Source: an uncultured Collinsella sp.
GTDB taxonomy: Bacteria > Actinomycetota > Coriobacteriia > Coriobacteriales > Coriobacteriaceae
DNA length: 53,040 nucleotides
Direction of reading: 5' to 3'
NCBI GenBank assembly: GCA_902462065.1
Contig: CABQAK010000009.1
Location: 1 to 53,040, forward strand
Below the pieces are notes generated by a model. That model saw nothing but the letters and a program-made list of their open reading frames with translations, ran no database searches and was not told the origin of the DNA. This document shows, piece by piece, positions 24,242 through 33,556 of the stretch; position 1 is the first letter of the stretch, and each line of letters opens with the position of its first letter. The position numbers and the translations under genes are program-made.

Positions 24242-26908
24242 ATGACACCTCTCACAAAACGTCTCCCGCGTGAGCTGCGCCGCAATATCGGCAAGTATCT
24301 GGGCATCTTTTTGCTTATGTGCGGAAGCATCGCTCTCACCTCGGGCTTTTTGCTCGCGGCGCATTCCATCGGTTGCCTTATCGACGACATGCGCGATGCG
24401 TACACGATTGAGGACGGCCGCGTGACCACCTCCTTCGAGGCCACCAAAGACCAGCTCAAGGCGGCCGAGGATGCAGCCGGCGACGTCGGCGGCGTTACGC
24501 TCTACAAGAATTTCTCCATCGACGCCATCATCAAAAAGACCGCCGGCGACGATGGCACCAAGCGCACGCTGCGCACCTATGCGCACCGCAACAAGGTCGA
24601 TATCGCGTCCTACTGTGAGGGCAAGGAACCCAAGGCGGATGACGAGGTGGCCATCGACCGTGTCTTTGCCACCAATAACGACCTGTCCGTGGGCGATAAA
24701 GTCGAGCTCGAGGGCCGCACCTATACCATCTGCGGCATCATGACCCAGCCCGATAGTCAGGCGCTGTTCCTCAACAACTCGGACTTTACGGTGAACACCA
24801 TCACCTATGGCGTGGCCGAGGTCACCGACGCCGGCTTTGCCGCGCTCGAGGACGCCGGCGGCGCGCCCGCCTACACCTACTCCTTTACCTTTAACGACCG
24901 CGATCTCTCCACCGCGGACCGCACCGATGCCGAGCAGGATATGGTAGAGACGCTCACCGATGCCGATGCGCGTGTGGATGACCTCATCGACGCCGATTCC
25001 AACCAGGGCATTGGCTACGCGCGCGACGACGTAGACGGCGACTCCATGATGTGGATGACGCTGCTCGACATTATCATCGTGATCATGGCGTTCGTCTTTG
25101 TGGTCCTTACCGACGCCACCATCGAGGAGGAGAGCGCCATTATCGGCACGCTGCTCGCCAGCGGCTATCGTCGTCGCGAGATTGTGCTTCACTACCTTGC
25201 GCTTCCCGCCATCGTGGGCGTGGTCGCGGCGCTTTTGGGCACTGCGCTCGGCGTTGTGTTCTTTACCGAGCCCATGCGCAGCCTCTATTACGGTTCGTAC
25301 AGCCTGCCGCCCTTCCAGGTGTACTGGAGCTGGGAGATCTTTGTGAAGTGCGCCGTGGTCCCCGCCGCTGCGCTCATCCTCATCACGCTGGTGGGCCTGC
25401 TTCGCAAAATGGGCAAGACGCCGTTGCAATTCCTTCGTCACGAGGCGAGCGGCAAGTCTGGCACCAAGCGTGGTATGCAACTGCCGGAGCGCATGGGCTT
25501 TGTTTCCCGCTTCCGCCTGCGTATCTTCCTGCGCAATCTGGGCAACTTCGCCACGCTCTTCGTGGGCATTGCGTTTGCGTCGCTGCTGCTGCTCTTTGGC
25601 CTGGCGATTCTGCCCACGATGACGCACTATGCGGACAATCTCGAGACGAGTCTGGTCGCCGAGCACCAGTACACGCTCAAGGCGCCGCTGGAGCTCGAGG
25701 GTACCGCCGATGAGCGCGAGCAGTGGTCGGCGCTCGAGCGCCTGCAGTCGGTGGACGGCGCACTCCTCACTGCCGCCCAGGATGCGGATGACGAACTTGA
25801 CGACGCGGCCAATGCGGCGCAGACGGCAGCCGATGCCGCGACCAGCGCTCCGTCTGCCGAGAGCCTGGCCGCGGCGCAGGACGCGCTCGCCAAGGTCCAG
25901 GACAAGAAAGATGCGCTTTACGCGCGCCTTGACGATCTTGCCGATGCCCTCGGCTGCAACCGCGACGAGGCTATCGACCTGATTGACAAGGCCTCCAAGA
26001 TCGACACTGACAACGATGATATCCACCCGGTCAATACGACCGACAACGGCGCGGGCGCAATCGCACAGGCCGAGAAATACGCTGTTTACCAGCTGCAATA
26101 CGACCGCGGCGATGGTAATGGGCAGGAGACGATTTCCGTCTACGGCATCTCGCCCAACTCGCGCTATTGGAAAGACCTCAACGTCGGCGATGGGCGCGTT
26201 GTCTTTGGTGGCGGCCTGCTCGACAAGTTTGGCTGGAGCGAGGGGCAGAAGGTCGCGCTCGGCGACAAGTACGAGGGCAAGGACTATTCGCTGGAGTACA
26301 CGGGCAAGGACGCCACCTGGGGTTCCAAGTCGGACATGAATATCTATATGAGCATCGACGACTTTAACGAGCTGTTCGACAACGACGCCGCCTACTTTAA
26401 CGGCTATGTGAGCGACGAGAAGCTCGACCTCGATGCGCGCTACTTTGCCGGCGACACCACGCCCGACGACATGCGCGCCGTGGGTGACCAGTTTATCGGC
26501 ATGATGAGCAAGATGATCGGCATGATGGTCGGGCTCGCGGTGTTTATCTTCCTGCTGTTTATGTATCTGCTGACCAAGGCCGTTATCGACCATAGCGCCC
26601 GGTCGATTAGCTACATGAAGGTCTTTGGCTATCGCGATGGCGAGATCTCGCATCTGTACATCCGCTCGATCACGCTGTGCGTGGCGGCGTCGCTCGTGCT
26701 GAGCCTGCCGGTCATTATTGGCTCGCTCACGGCCATCTTCCGCTCGATGCTGCTCGCCTACAACGGCAATATAGAGATCTACGTGCCCGCCTGGTCCATG
26801 GCGGCATGTGTCGGCATCGGCTTTGCGACCTACTTGGTCGTGGCGCTCCTGCACACGCGCTCCATCAGGCGCGTCAGCCTGGCCGAGGCGCTCAAGGTCC
26901 AGGAATAG
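24242..26908 (+). CDS. FtsX/MacB-type ABC permease with large extracytoplasmic domains
   Basis: 888 residues. The N-terminal helix (LGIFLLMCGSIALTSGFLLAA) is followed by a first extracytoplasmic domain (about 40-265) and three FtsX helices. Another helix, a second domain (about 465-750) and a final three-helix FtsX unit (IGMMVGLAVFIFLLFMYLLTKA onwards) complete it. The second domain holds an Ala/Asp-rich coiled coil at about 515-575. This is the duplicated-FtsX architecture of Gram-positive MacB-like permeases. It partners the ATPase just upstream. The start is set at 24242; the longer frame from 24227 overlaps the ATPase gene. Confidence 0.88.
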   Translation: MTPLTKRLPRELRRNIGKYLGIFLLMCGSIALTSGFLLAAHSIGCLIDDMRDAYTIEDGRVTTSFEATKDQLKAAEDAAGDVGGVTLYKNFSIDAIIKKTAGDDGTKRTLRTYAHRNKVDIASYCEGKEPKADDEVAIDRVFATNNDLSVGDKVELEGRTYTICGIMTQPDSQALFLNNSDFTVNTITYGVAEVTDAGFAALEDAGGAPAYTYSFTFNDRDLSTADRTDAEQDMVETLTDADARVDDLIDADSNQGIGYARDDVDGDSMMWMTLLDIIIVIMAFVFVVLTDATIEEESAIIGTLLASGYRRREIVLHYLALPAIVGVVAALLGTALGVVFFTEPMRSLYYGSYSLPPFQVYWSWEIFVKCAVVPAAALILITLVGLLRKMGKTPLQFLRHEASGKSGTKRGMQLPERMGFVSRFRLRIFLRNLGNFATLFVGIAFASLLLLFGLAILPTMTHYADNLETSLVAEHQYTLKAPLELEGTADEREQWSALERLQSVDGALLTAAQDADDELDDAANAAQTAADAATSAPSAESLAAAQDALAKVQDKKDALYARLDDLADALGCNRDEAIDLIDKASKIDTDNDDIHPVNTTDNGAGAIAQAEKYAVYQLQYDRGDGNGQETISVYGISPNSRYWKDLNVGDGRVVFGGGLLDKFGWSEGQKVALGDKYEGKDYSLEYTGKDATWGSKSDMNIYMSIDDFNELFDNDAAYFNGYVSDEKLDLDARYFAGDTTPDDMRAVGDQFIGMMSKMIGMMVGLAVFIFLLFMYLLTKAVIDHSARSISYMKVFGYRDGEISHLYIRSITLCVAASLVLSLPVIIGSLTAIFRSMLLAYNGNIEIYVPAWSMAACVGIGFATYLVVALLHTRSIRRVSLAEALKVQE

Positions 26909-26916
26909 GAGGGCTC

Positions 26917-27564
26917 ATGGCCAGATCGGCAGAAGAGCTCAAGCAGCTTTCCGTCAAAGAGTTCACCGAGGCGGCGAAGATCTACGAGTCCGGCCATGCC
27001 GGGATCTACGAGATGTGCAAGGACGACTATCCGCAGATGCTTGAGGAGCTCGCGCTCGAGCCGTTCGAGGATGTGCTCGACGTGGGCTGCGGAACCGGAG
27101 CAGTCCTGGAGCTGCTGCACGGGGAATACCCGGGCAAGCACCTGACGGGGCTCGACCTCACGCCCAAAATGATCGAGGCGGCATGCGCCAAGCAGCTCGG
27201 GAACGTCCGCTTCGTCGTCGGGGACGCCGAAGCCCTGCCCTTCGAGCCACAAAGCTTCGACGCCGTGCTCTGCTCCAACAGTTTCCATCACTATCCGCAC
27301 CCCGAGAGGTTCTTCGCCGAGGCGGCCCGAGTCCTGCGCCCCGGCGGGCGCCTGATTCTCCGCGACTACACGTCGAGCGACTTCGTGGTATGGCTCATGA
27401 ACACCTTTGAGCTGCCGTTGGCGCGCCTCGCGGGTCACGGCGATGTCCGGATCTGCAAGGTGTCCGAGCTTCGCGCGCTCGCCGAGAGGGCCGGATTCCT
27501 CCTGCTCAAGCTCGAGGCGCAGAAAGGCTTCCGCGCCCACCTGGTTGCGCGCAAGCCCTCCTAG
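26917..27564 (+). CDS. Class I SAM-dependent methyltransferase (Methyltransf_11 type)
   Basis: 215 residues. SAM-binding motif I is VLDVGCGTGAVLELL (about 51-65), the acidic end of strand 2 is GLDLTPKMIE, and motif II is GDAEALPFEPQSFDAVLCSN, followed by HHYPHPERFFAEAARVLRPG. This is the UbiE/type-11 small-molecule methyltransferase layout. The acceptor is unknown. GGAGGG four bases before the ATG and the eight-base gap to the FtsX permease place it at the end of that operon, so it may modify the exported compound or a lipid, but this is inference. A long repeat cluster follows. Confidence 0.9.
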   Translation: MARSAEELKQLSVKEFTEAAKIYESGHAGIYEMCKDDYPQMLEELALEPFEDVLDVGCGTGAVLELLHGEYPGKHLTGLDLTPKMIEAACAKQLGNVRFVVGDAEALPFEPQSFDAVLCSNSFHHYPHPERFFAEAARVLRPGGRLILRDYTSSDFVVWLMNTFELPLARLAGHGDVRICKVSELRALAERAGFLLLKLEAQKGFRAHLVARKPS

Positions 27565-27633
27565 ACCGACCACACATCACACACATTTGGGACGAAATCC
27601 CCCGCGACGCCTTTCCTACCAAAGAGTGGTCAT

Positions 27634-27829
27634 TGGGGACAGTCTTAAATCACTAGTCATCGGGGACAGTCCTTGCCGATTCGCCGGTTCGCCGGCCGGG
27701 CTGGCAAGGACTGTCCCCAAGTGCCGGCAGGAAAGGAGCGTCCCCAACTGCCGGCAGGAAAGGAACGTCCCCAAGTGCCGGGTGGCGAAAGAGTGCCCCT
27801 GGCGACTGGTCATTTAAGACTGTCCCCAA
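27634..27829. repeat. Nested inverted repeats built on GGGGACAGTC
   Basis: An outer perfect 18-bp inverted repeat (27634-27651 with 27812-27829, TTGGGGACAGTCTTAAAT and complement) encloses a second perfect 16-bp one (27662-27677 with 27703-27718, GGGGACAGTCCTTGCC and complement). The rest of 27565-27918 holds no gene. Similar GTCCCCAA units occur at 36178 and 40070. Confidence 0.8.
27719..27772. repeat. 27-bp tandem repeat, two full units and a fragment
   Basis: Two units of 27 bases, each of the form AASTGCCGGCAGGAAAGGA then RCGTCCCC, differ at two positions. A third partial unit continues to about 27790. It lies inside the outer inverted repeat. Confidence 0.8.
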
Positions 27830-27918
27830 CGACTAGGTTTCGCGCTTGACTTCGACCCTACTTCAATGGGTACCATCCCAAATGTCTGTAACGCCATATA
27901 GACCGAGGGGATAGATCT

Positions 27919-29124
27919 ATGACCGCAACTGCACCCGCCGCACCGGCAAAGGTGTACTTCACCAACCTGCGCACGCATGCTCGCGAGAGCCAGCTCGACA
28001 AGCTCAAGCGCCTCATCCGTCACGCCGGAATTGAGCAGATCGACTTTGAGAACAAGTTCGTCGCTATCAAGATTCACTTTGGCGAGCTGGGCAACCTGAG
28101 CTTTTTGCGCCCCAACTACGCCCGCGCCGTCGCGGATGTCGTGAAGGAGCTGGGCGGCAAGCCCTTCCTCACCGACTGCAACACGCTCTACGTCGGTAGC
28201 CGCAAAAATGCGCTCGAGCACATCGACACCGCTTACCAGAACGGCTTTACCCCGTACGCTACGGGTTGCCAGATTATTATCGCCGACGGCCTCAAGGGCA
28301 CCGACGAGGCGCTCGTCCCGGTCGAGGGCGGCGAGTACGTGCACGAGGCCAAGATCGGCCAGGCGCTCATGGACGCCGACATTGTGATCAGTCTCACCCA
28401 CTTTAAGGGTCATGAGCAGGCCGGATTTGGCGGCGCCATGAAGAACCTGGGCATGGGAGGCGGTAGCCGTGCTGGCAAGATGGAGCAGCACGCCGCCGGC
28501 AAGCCGAATGTCGATACCACCAACTGCGTGGGCTGCCACGCCTGCGAAAAGATCTGCGCGCACAACGCCGTCTCGTTTGACGACACCCGCGAGCGCGAGC
28601 TTGCCAACGGTAGTACTCGCACGGTACACGTGGCCGCCATCGACCACAATCGCTGCGTGGGGTGTGGGCGCTGCATTGCGGCGTGCAACCAGGACTGCAT
28701 CAAGCCCGGCTATGACGCTGCGGCCGATGTGCTCAACTACAAGATCGCCGAGTACACGAAGGCTGTCGTCGACGGCCGCCCGAGTTTCCACATCTCGCTC
28801 GCTATGGACATTAGTCCCAACTGCGATTGCCATCCCGAAAACGACACGCCCATCGTCAACGACATCGGCATGTTCGCGAGCTTCGACCCGGTCGCCATCG
28901 ACCAGGCCTGCGCCGATGCTGTCATGGCATCCGAGCCGCTGCCCAACACCGAGCTCACCGATAGCGCGGCCAAGATGGAGCACAACCACGAGCATCTGGA
29001 GGGCGAGCAGGCTAAGGACCCCTTCTGCATCACGCATCCCGACACCGACTGGCGCGTGTGCATCGCGCATGCCGAGAAGATCGGCCTGGGCACGAGCGAG
29101 TATGAGCTCATCGAGGTCAAGTAG
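27919..29124 (+). CDS. DUF362-family iron-sulfur protein
   Basis: 401 residues. A DUF362 domain (about 10-195, and again after the clusters) surrounds a two-[4Fe-4S] ferredoxin insert: CVGCHACEKICAHN and CVGCGRCIAACNQD (about 197-260). Between the clusters lies a short spacer with charged residues. DUF362 proteins are found in many anaerobes with electron-transfer genes, but their reaction is not established. The ATG has AGGGGA seven bases upstream. Monocistronic, ending at a shared terminator with the convergent hydrolase gene. Confidence 0.88.
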   Translation: MTATAPAAPAKVYFTNLRTHARESQLDKLKRLIRHAGIEQIDFENKFVAIKIHFGELGNLSFLRPNYARAVADVVKELGGKPFLTDCNTLYVGSRKNALEHIDTAYQNGFTPYATGCQIIIADGLKGTDEALVPVEGGEYVHEAKIGQALMDADIVISLTHFKGHEQAGFGGAMKNLGMGGGSRAGKMEQHAAGKPNVDTTNCVGCHACEKICAHNAVSFDDTRERELANGSTRTVHVAAIDHNRCVGCGRCIAACNQDCIKPGYDAAADVLNYKIAEYTKAVVDGRPSFHISLAMDISPNCDCHPENDTPIVNDIGMFASFDPVAIDQACADAVMASEPLPNTELTDSAAKMEHNHEHLEGEQAKDPFCITHPDTDWRVCIAHAEKIGLGTSEYELIEVK

Positions 29125-29173
29125 CACCTAGCTATTAGACAAAACAAGCGCCTTTGTAGCACAGCTGTTAGTA

Positions 29174-29212
29174 AAAGCCGCCCGTGAGCACAGTGCCCAC
29201 GGGCGGCTTTTT
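29174..29212. terminator. Bidirectional terminator between convergent genes
   Basis: A perfect 13-bp stem AAAGCCGCCCGTG (29174-29186) / CACGGGCGGCTTT (29198-29210) followed by TT. It has A's on the left and T's on the right, so it can serve the DUF362 gene and the minus-strand hydrolase gene. Confidence 0.87.
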
Positions 29213-29257
29213 GGAAGTGCTAGGGGGTCAGATAGACCACTAAACCGTACTATTTGC

Positions 29258-30223
29258 CTAAAAATACTCGTCGAGGAAGTCGTCGACCGTATTCCAGTAG
29301 AGCTCGGGGTCGACCTGCGCGCTCTTGGCGTGGGTGGCGCCATGGATGGTGAGCTTTTGCTTGACCTTGCTGGCGCACGCGTCGTAGTTTTGGTCGAGCA
29401 TGCTGTACGGTACAAAGGTGTCCCGGTCGCCGTGGATAAACAGCATGGGAACCGTCGCATGTTTGAGTTGCTCCACACTGCTCGCCTTATGAAAGTCGTA
29501 GCCCGCGCGCACGTTGCACACCAAGTTTGCTACATCGAGCAAGGGAAAGCTGGGCAGGCCGAACACATCCTTGAGCTGCAGAGAAAACTCGTCCCAAACA
29601 CTCGTATAACCGCAGTCCTCGATAATGCATTTCACGTTTGCGGGCAGAGATTCCCCCGCGACGTTCATGGCGGTTGCCGCACCCATCGACTCGCCAAAGA
29701 CCAGGATGCGCGCCTTGGGGTCGGCGGCAACGATCCGCCCAATCCATGCGACGATGTCGAGGCGCTCGGGCCAGCCCATGCCGATATAGTCGCCGCCGGA
29801 GCGCTCGTGGGCGCGGGCGGCGGGTGCGAGTACGTTCATGCCGCGGTCGTGGAATCGCTTGACGTATCGGGCCATACCGATAGGCTCGTTGGTATATCCA
29901 TGCAGGCAAACGGCGTAATCGTGGGTGTTCTCCGAGGCGGCAAAATACCAAGCGGCAAGTTCGGTTCCGTCATCTGCGGTGAGGCTGCTGCTCTCGCGAT
30001 TCTCTTTAAACCACGCCCGCGCCTCGGTTTCCTCGGCATCCGGCTGCTCGCCTTCTTTGTCGTTCTTGCTATCCTGCATCATCTTCATGGTGTAGGGCGC
30101 TTGGGGATTCAGGGCAAAGTCAAACAGAAAGTTGCCGGCAAATCCGAGCAGCGCAACGACAACCACCAGTGCAACGATGCCGGCTATCTTGAGCTTTCGA
30201 TGGGAACGTGCGTTTTGAGCCAT
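29258..30223 (-). CDS. Membrane-anchored alpha/beta hydrolase
   Basis: 321 residues. A single N-terminal helix (IAGIVALVVVVALLGFAGNF, about 13-33) would anchor an extracytoplasmic hydrolase domain. The nucleophile elbow GESMG, the aspartate in HGDRDTFVP and the histidine in HGATHAKS complete a Ser-Asp-His triad. CLHGYTNEP holds the oxyanion HG. The closest layout is that of B. subtilis YqkD-like serine hydrolases of unknown substrate. AGGAG lies eight bases before the ATG. It is divergent to the hemolysin III gene. Confidence 0.9.
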   Translation of the reverse strand: MAQNARSHRKLKIAGIVALVVVVALLGFAGNFLFDFALNPQAPYTMKMMQDSKNDKEGEQPDAEETEARAWFKENRESSSLTADDGTELAAWYFAASENTHDYAVCLHGYTNEPIGMARYVKRFHDRGMNVLAPAARAHERSGGDYIGMGWPERLDIVAWIGRIVAADPKARILVFGESMGAATAMNVAGESLPANVKCIIEDCGYTSVWDEFSLQLKDVFGLPSFPLLDVANLVCNVRAGYDFHKASSVEQLKHATVPMLFIHGDRDTFVPYSMLDQNYDACASKVKQKLTIHGATHAKSAQVDPELYWNTVDDFLDEYF

Positions 30224-30344
30224 GCGGTATTCTCCTATAAGATGTTAATACATCAACATTTAATGCAAGCGCATTATGGACGTTCGCCGTTGATGCGTCA
30301 ACAGGCAAAGAATGGGTAAACAAAGGGTCACGTATGGTGCAAAT

Positions 30345-30374
30345 TTCGCACGTACCTAGACGCTTTGATATAGT
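30345..30374 (+). promoter_or_regulatory. Candidate promoter of the hemolysin III gene
   Basis: TTCGCA (30345-30350), 18 bases, TATAGT (30369-30374). In the same divergent spacer, TAATGC-AAGC-GCATTA (30261-30276) is a perfect palindrome that could bind a regulator of the minus-strand gene. Confidence 0.4.
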
Positions 30375-30409
30375 GTTGAGAACTCTTTACGTTGGAGGAT
30401 GTAACCGGC

Positions 30410-31093
30410 ATGTCCGATTCGAGCGACAGTTCTAAGCCGCGACCCAAGACCGCGGCCGTTCCACACTACACGGTGGGCGAGGAGATCATGAACTCCGTCA
30501 CCCATGGTGTCGGCTGCCTGCTGGGTATCGCGGGTCTGGTGCTCCTGATCGTATTCGCCGCCCTGCGCGGCGGAGGCCCGGCCCACATGGCCGCGGCGAT
30601 TGTCTATGGCGTCAGCATTATTCTCGAATACCTAGCCTCCACGCTCTACCATGCGATTCAGCCCGCGGGCGCCAAACGCGTGTTCCGCATTATCGACCAC
30701 AGCTGCATTTACCTGCTCATTGCGGGCAGCTATACGCCGTTTTGCCTCATCACGCTCGCAAACGACGGCGGCGCTGTGCTGTTCTTTGCCGTATGGGCCA
30801 TCGCCATCATCGGCATCGCCCTCGAGTGCTTCCTACGCGAGCGTCAACCGCACTGGGTAAGCGGTCTGGTCTACCTGCTGATGGGCTGGCTCGTCGTCTT
30901 TAAGCTGCCCGAGCTCGTGTCGCTGCTCAACCCCGTGGCACTTGCCCTGCTCGCCGTCGGCGGCGTGTGCTACACCGCGGGCGTGCCGTTCTATATCGCC
31001 AAAAACATGCGCTACCTGCACAGCGTGTTTCACCTGTGGGTACTCGCCGGCAGCATCTTCCAGTTCATGGCGGTGATCCTCTTCGTAATCTAG
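30410..31093 (+). CDS. Hemolysin III/YqfA (PAQR-like) seven-helix membrane protein
   Basis: 227 residues with seven predicted membrane helices. The family signatures are NSVTHGVG near the first helix, STLYHAI (second motif with conserved Ser and His), and HSVFHLWVLAGS at the end. The three conserved histidines belong to the zinc site of the PAQR/TMHS superfamily. Despite the name, hemolytic activity is not expected; bacterial homologues affect membrane-fluidity homeostasis. The frame opens with TTG at 30392, but ATG 30410 after GGAGG is the sensible start. Confidence 0.92.
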   Translation: MSDSSDSSKPRPKTAAVPHYTVGEEIMNSVTHGVGCLLGIAGLVLLIVFAALRGGGPAHMAAAIVYGVSIILEYLASTLYHAIQPAGAKRVFRIIDHSCIYLLIAGSYTPFCLITLANDGGAVLFFAVWAIAIIGIALECFLRERQPHWVSGLVYLLMGWLVVFKLPELVSLLNPVALALLAVGGVCYTAGVPFYIAKNMRYLHSVFHLWVLAGSIFQFMAVILFVI

Positions 31094-31203
31094 CGACCAC
31101 GCCTGCGCGCCCGCGTCCTTGTTTGGGCGCCGGTGCAATTGCCGTATCCGCCGTCAACGTTTTAATCCGACGTCCCGAATCTTGGAGGTTCGAGAAACTC
31201 CCG

Positions 31204-32577
31204 ATGGACATAACCATCTCCCTTATCACCACCCTCGTTTTGACCCTCATCAACGGCTACTTCTCTATGTCCGAGATGGCGCTCACCACGGCCAAGCGCG
31301 CCGTGCTGGAGCACGAGGCCGAGGAAGGCGACAAGCGCGCCGAGCGTGCCATTAAGCTGGCTGCCGACTCCGACCAGCTGCTCGCCACCATCCAGGTTGC
31401 CATCACGCTCGTGGGCTTCGCCTCGTCCGCCGTCGCCTCGACGAGTCTGTCCGACCCGCTCGCCACGTGGCTCATGAGCTTTGGCATCGCGCCGCTCTCC
31501 GCCATCGCACGCGGCCTGGCGCCGGTCATCATCACCGTTGCGGTCGCCTTCGTATCCATCGTGATCGGCGAGCTCGTCCCCAAGCGCATCGGCCTGGCCA
31601 ATGCCGAGGGCGTGTCCAAGCAGGTCGTGGGACCGCTTTCCGTGTTCCAGAAGATCGCCCGTCCGCTCGTGTGGCTGACTGGCGCTTGCTCCGATGGCCT
31701 GGCCCGCATCCTGCGCATTAAGAGTGCCGACGACCGCCAGAACGTCTCGGAAGAAGAGATCAAGTACATGGTCTCGGAGCAGGACGACCTGCTCGACGAG
31801 GAAAAGCGCATGATCCACGAGATCTTCGACCTGGGCGACACCGTTGCCCGCGAGGTCATGGTGCCGCGCGTGGACACCACCATGTGTGAGGACGACGAGA
31901 CGGTCGCCGACGTGCTGTCCACCATGCGCCAGACCGGCTTCAGCCGCATCCCCGTCTATCATGAGGACCCCGACAACGTCGCCGGCATCGCGCACATCAA
32001 GGACCTGATCCAACCCGCGCTCGACGGCAAGGGCGACCAGCCCATTGCCGATTATCTGCGCGACGCCACCTTTGTGCCCGACACCAAGGACATCCTGCCG
32101 CTGCTGTCCGAGATGCAGACTTCGCACGACCAGATCGTGGTAGTCGTGGACGAGTACGGCGGCACGGCCGGCATCATCACCATCGAGGACATCGTCGAGG
32201 AGATCGTCGGCGAGATCGAGGACGAGTTCGACCCCGACAACAAGTATCTCACGCGCCTTTCGCGCCGCGAGTGGCTCGTTGATGGGCGTTTTTCGTGCGA
32301 TGACGCGATTGAGCTTGGTTGGCCGCTCGAGGAAAGCGATGATTATGAGACCATCGCCGGCTGGATCTTGGAGCTTTGCGACTCGGTGCCCGACATCGGA
32401 GAGGTGTTTGAGGTCGCGGGGTACAAGTTTAAAGTGCAGTCGATGCGTGGCCAGCGCATCTCGCTCATTCGCGTGATCGCTCCGGCCGAAACCGATAAGA
32501 AGGATTCCGAGTCTTCGGTAGACGAGCCGACGACGTCGGGTGCGGGTTCCGTGAATCCGCACGACGGCGACGAGTAG
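31204..32577 (+). CDS. HlyC/CorC (CNNM-type) transporter or associated protein
   Basis: 457 residues. The N-terminal DUF21/CNNM membrane domain (about 1-185) has the typical NGYFSMSEMALTTAKR start. A CBS pair (about 205-330) contains MVPRVDTTMCEDDETVADVL and VVVDEYGGTAGIITIEDIVEEIVGEI. A CorC_HlyC domain (about 345-430) follows, then a charged tail. Homologues handle Mg2+/Co2+ efflux or regulate metal transport. The ATG is 15 bases from the nearest GGAGG, further than usual, but no other in-frame start fits. It may cooperate with the Mg2+ module 4 kb downstream (inference). Confidence 0.92.
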   Translation: MDITISLITTLVLTLINGYFSMSEMALTTAKRAVLEHEAEEGDKRAERAIKLAADSDQLLATIQVAITLVGFASSAVASTSLSDPLATWLMSFGIAPLSAIARGLAPVIITVAVAFVSIVIGELVPKRIGLANAEGVSKQVVGPLSVFQKIARPLVWLTGACSDGLARILRIKSADDRQNVSEEEIKYMVSEQDDLLDEEKRMIHEIFDLGDTVAREVMVPRVDTTMCEDDETVADVLSTMRQTGFSRIPVYHEDPDNVAGIAHIKDLIQPALDGKGDQPIADYLRDATFVPDTKDILPLLSEMQTSHDQIVVVVDEYGGTAGIITIEDIVEEIVGEIEDEFDPDNKYLTRLSRREWLVDGRFSCDDAIELGWPLEESDDYETIAGWILELCDSVPDIGEVFEVAGYKFKVQSMRGQRISLIRVIAPAETDKKDSESSVDEPTTSGAGSVNPHDGDE

Positions 32578-32601
32578 GACAAGGAAGAGTAGGGGAGAGT
32601 T

Positions 32602-33420
32602 ATGGCAGGCCTGTTCAACATCCTTAAGGTCACCGTCAGCGAGGACAAGATCTGCGCGCATGTGCTGGTGAACCCCGGCATGCCGCTCATGACCTCGGAG
32701 GATATCGAGGCCACGGCGCGCGTGTATTACCTGGTGCCGGCGATTGCCAAGCACCTGTGCCTGGGTGATTCCGGTCGCGAGTTCCAGGACTGCATGGGCC
32801 AGACCGAGCTCTGCCATCTGCTTGAGCATGTGACGGTCGAGCTCATGAACGAGACCGGGCTTGCCGGCAGCATCTCGTGCGGCCGCACGCGCGTAAGCGA
32901 GCACGACGAGCGCGTTTTTGAGGTTGAGCTTTCGTGCCCCGACGACGCGCTGGCCATCGGCGCGCTGTCTTCGGCCACCTTTATGATGGACTGGGCGTAC
33001 CTGCACGCCGACCAGCCTGTCCCCGACGTGGAAGGCACGGTCGCGGGCCTGCGCAACCTGGTACTGGGCATGCGCGCCGAGGCCGAGGGCAAGGATCCTC
33101 ACGAGGCCGTCGCCGCTGCGAACGGCGAAGATGCTGCCGAGGACGAGGGCGCTGACGAGGGCGATGTGCCGGCCGACGCCGAGTCCGTTGCCGATACGAC
33201 CGCCGAGCCCCAGGGCGTCCCCAACTTTGACGACGAGCCCCAGGTTGCGATTGATACCGAGGGCGCGGTTGCCGAGAACCACGAGGCCTCCGCTGCCGTC
33301 TTTGGCGGTGCGGCGACGGTTCCGGCAGGACCTGCGCATGAGGGCGGTCTGCCGCTCGTGGACGGCGCCGGCGAGGACCCGGGTGCCACGGTGACTATGC
33401 CGGCTATGCCCCAAGAGTAG
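32602..33420 (+). CDS. Free-standing cyanophycin-synthetase N-terminal-like domain protein
   Basis: 272 residues of unknown function. Residues about 45-135 follow the pattern of the N-terminal domain of cyanophycin synthetase (PF18921-like). VPAIAKHLCLGDSGREF, ELCHLLEHVTVELMNETG, GRTR, then a strand RVFEVELSCPDD and a helix fit the CphA series LPxLxxHxC, GHxxEHVALELQxxAG and GRTR. The ATP-grasp and ligase domains of CphA are absent. The second half (155-272) is a low-complexity acidic Ala/Glu/Asp/Pro region, probably disordered. It follows the CorC-type gene by 24 bases and is likely co-transcribed. This identification is by eye and should be treated as tentative. Confidence 0.65.
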   Translation: MAGLFNILKVTVSEDKICAHVLVNPGMPLMTSEDIEATARVYYLVPAIAKHLCLGDSGREFQDCMGQTELCHLLEHVTVELMNETGLAGSISCGRTRVSEHDERVFEVELSCPDDALAIGALSSATFMMDWAYLHADQPVPDVEGTVAGLRNLVLGMRAEAEGKDPHEAVAAANGEDAAEDEGADEGDVPADAESVADTTAEPQGVPNFDDEPQVAIDTEGAVAENHEASAAVFGGAATVPAGPAHEGGLPLVDGAGEDPGATVTMPAMPQE

Positions 33421-33556
33421 GCCTACGCGTTTATCACCATCACGTACCTGCGCCTTTGCCGTACGCAGATGAGCGGAGCGGCAAGTGATGCGCTGCGGGT
33501 ATAATGGACAGCATTCAAACGGTGGGCACCGACGTGCCCGCAGGAGAGGAATGATC

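Noticed and set aside
27719..27790. Short CRISPR-like array
   Set aside because: The 27-bp units are directly adjacent with no spacers and no cas genes nearby.
30392..30409. TTG start for the hemolysin III gene
   Set aside because: The TTG overlaps the ribosome site itself; ATG 30410 follows it at workable distance.
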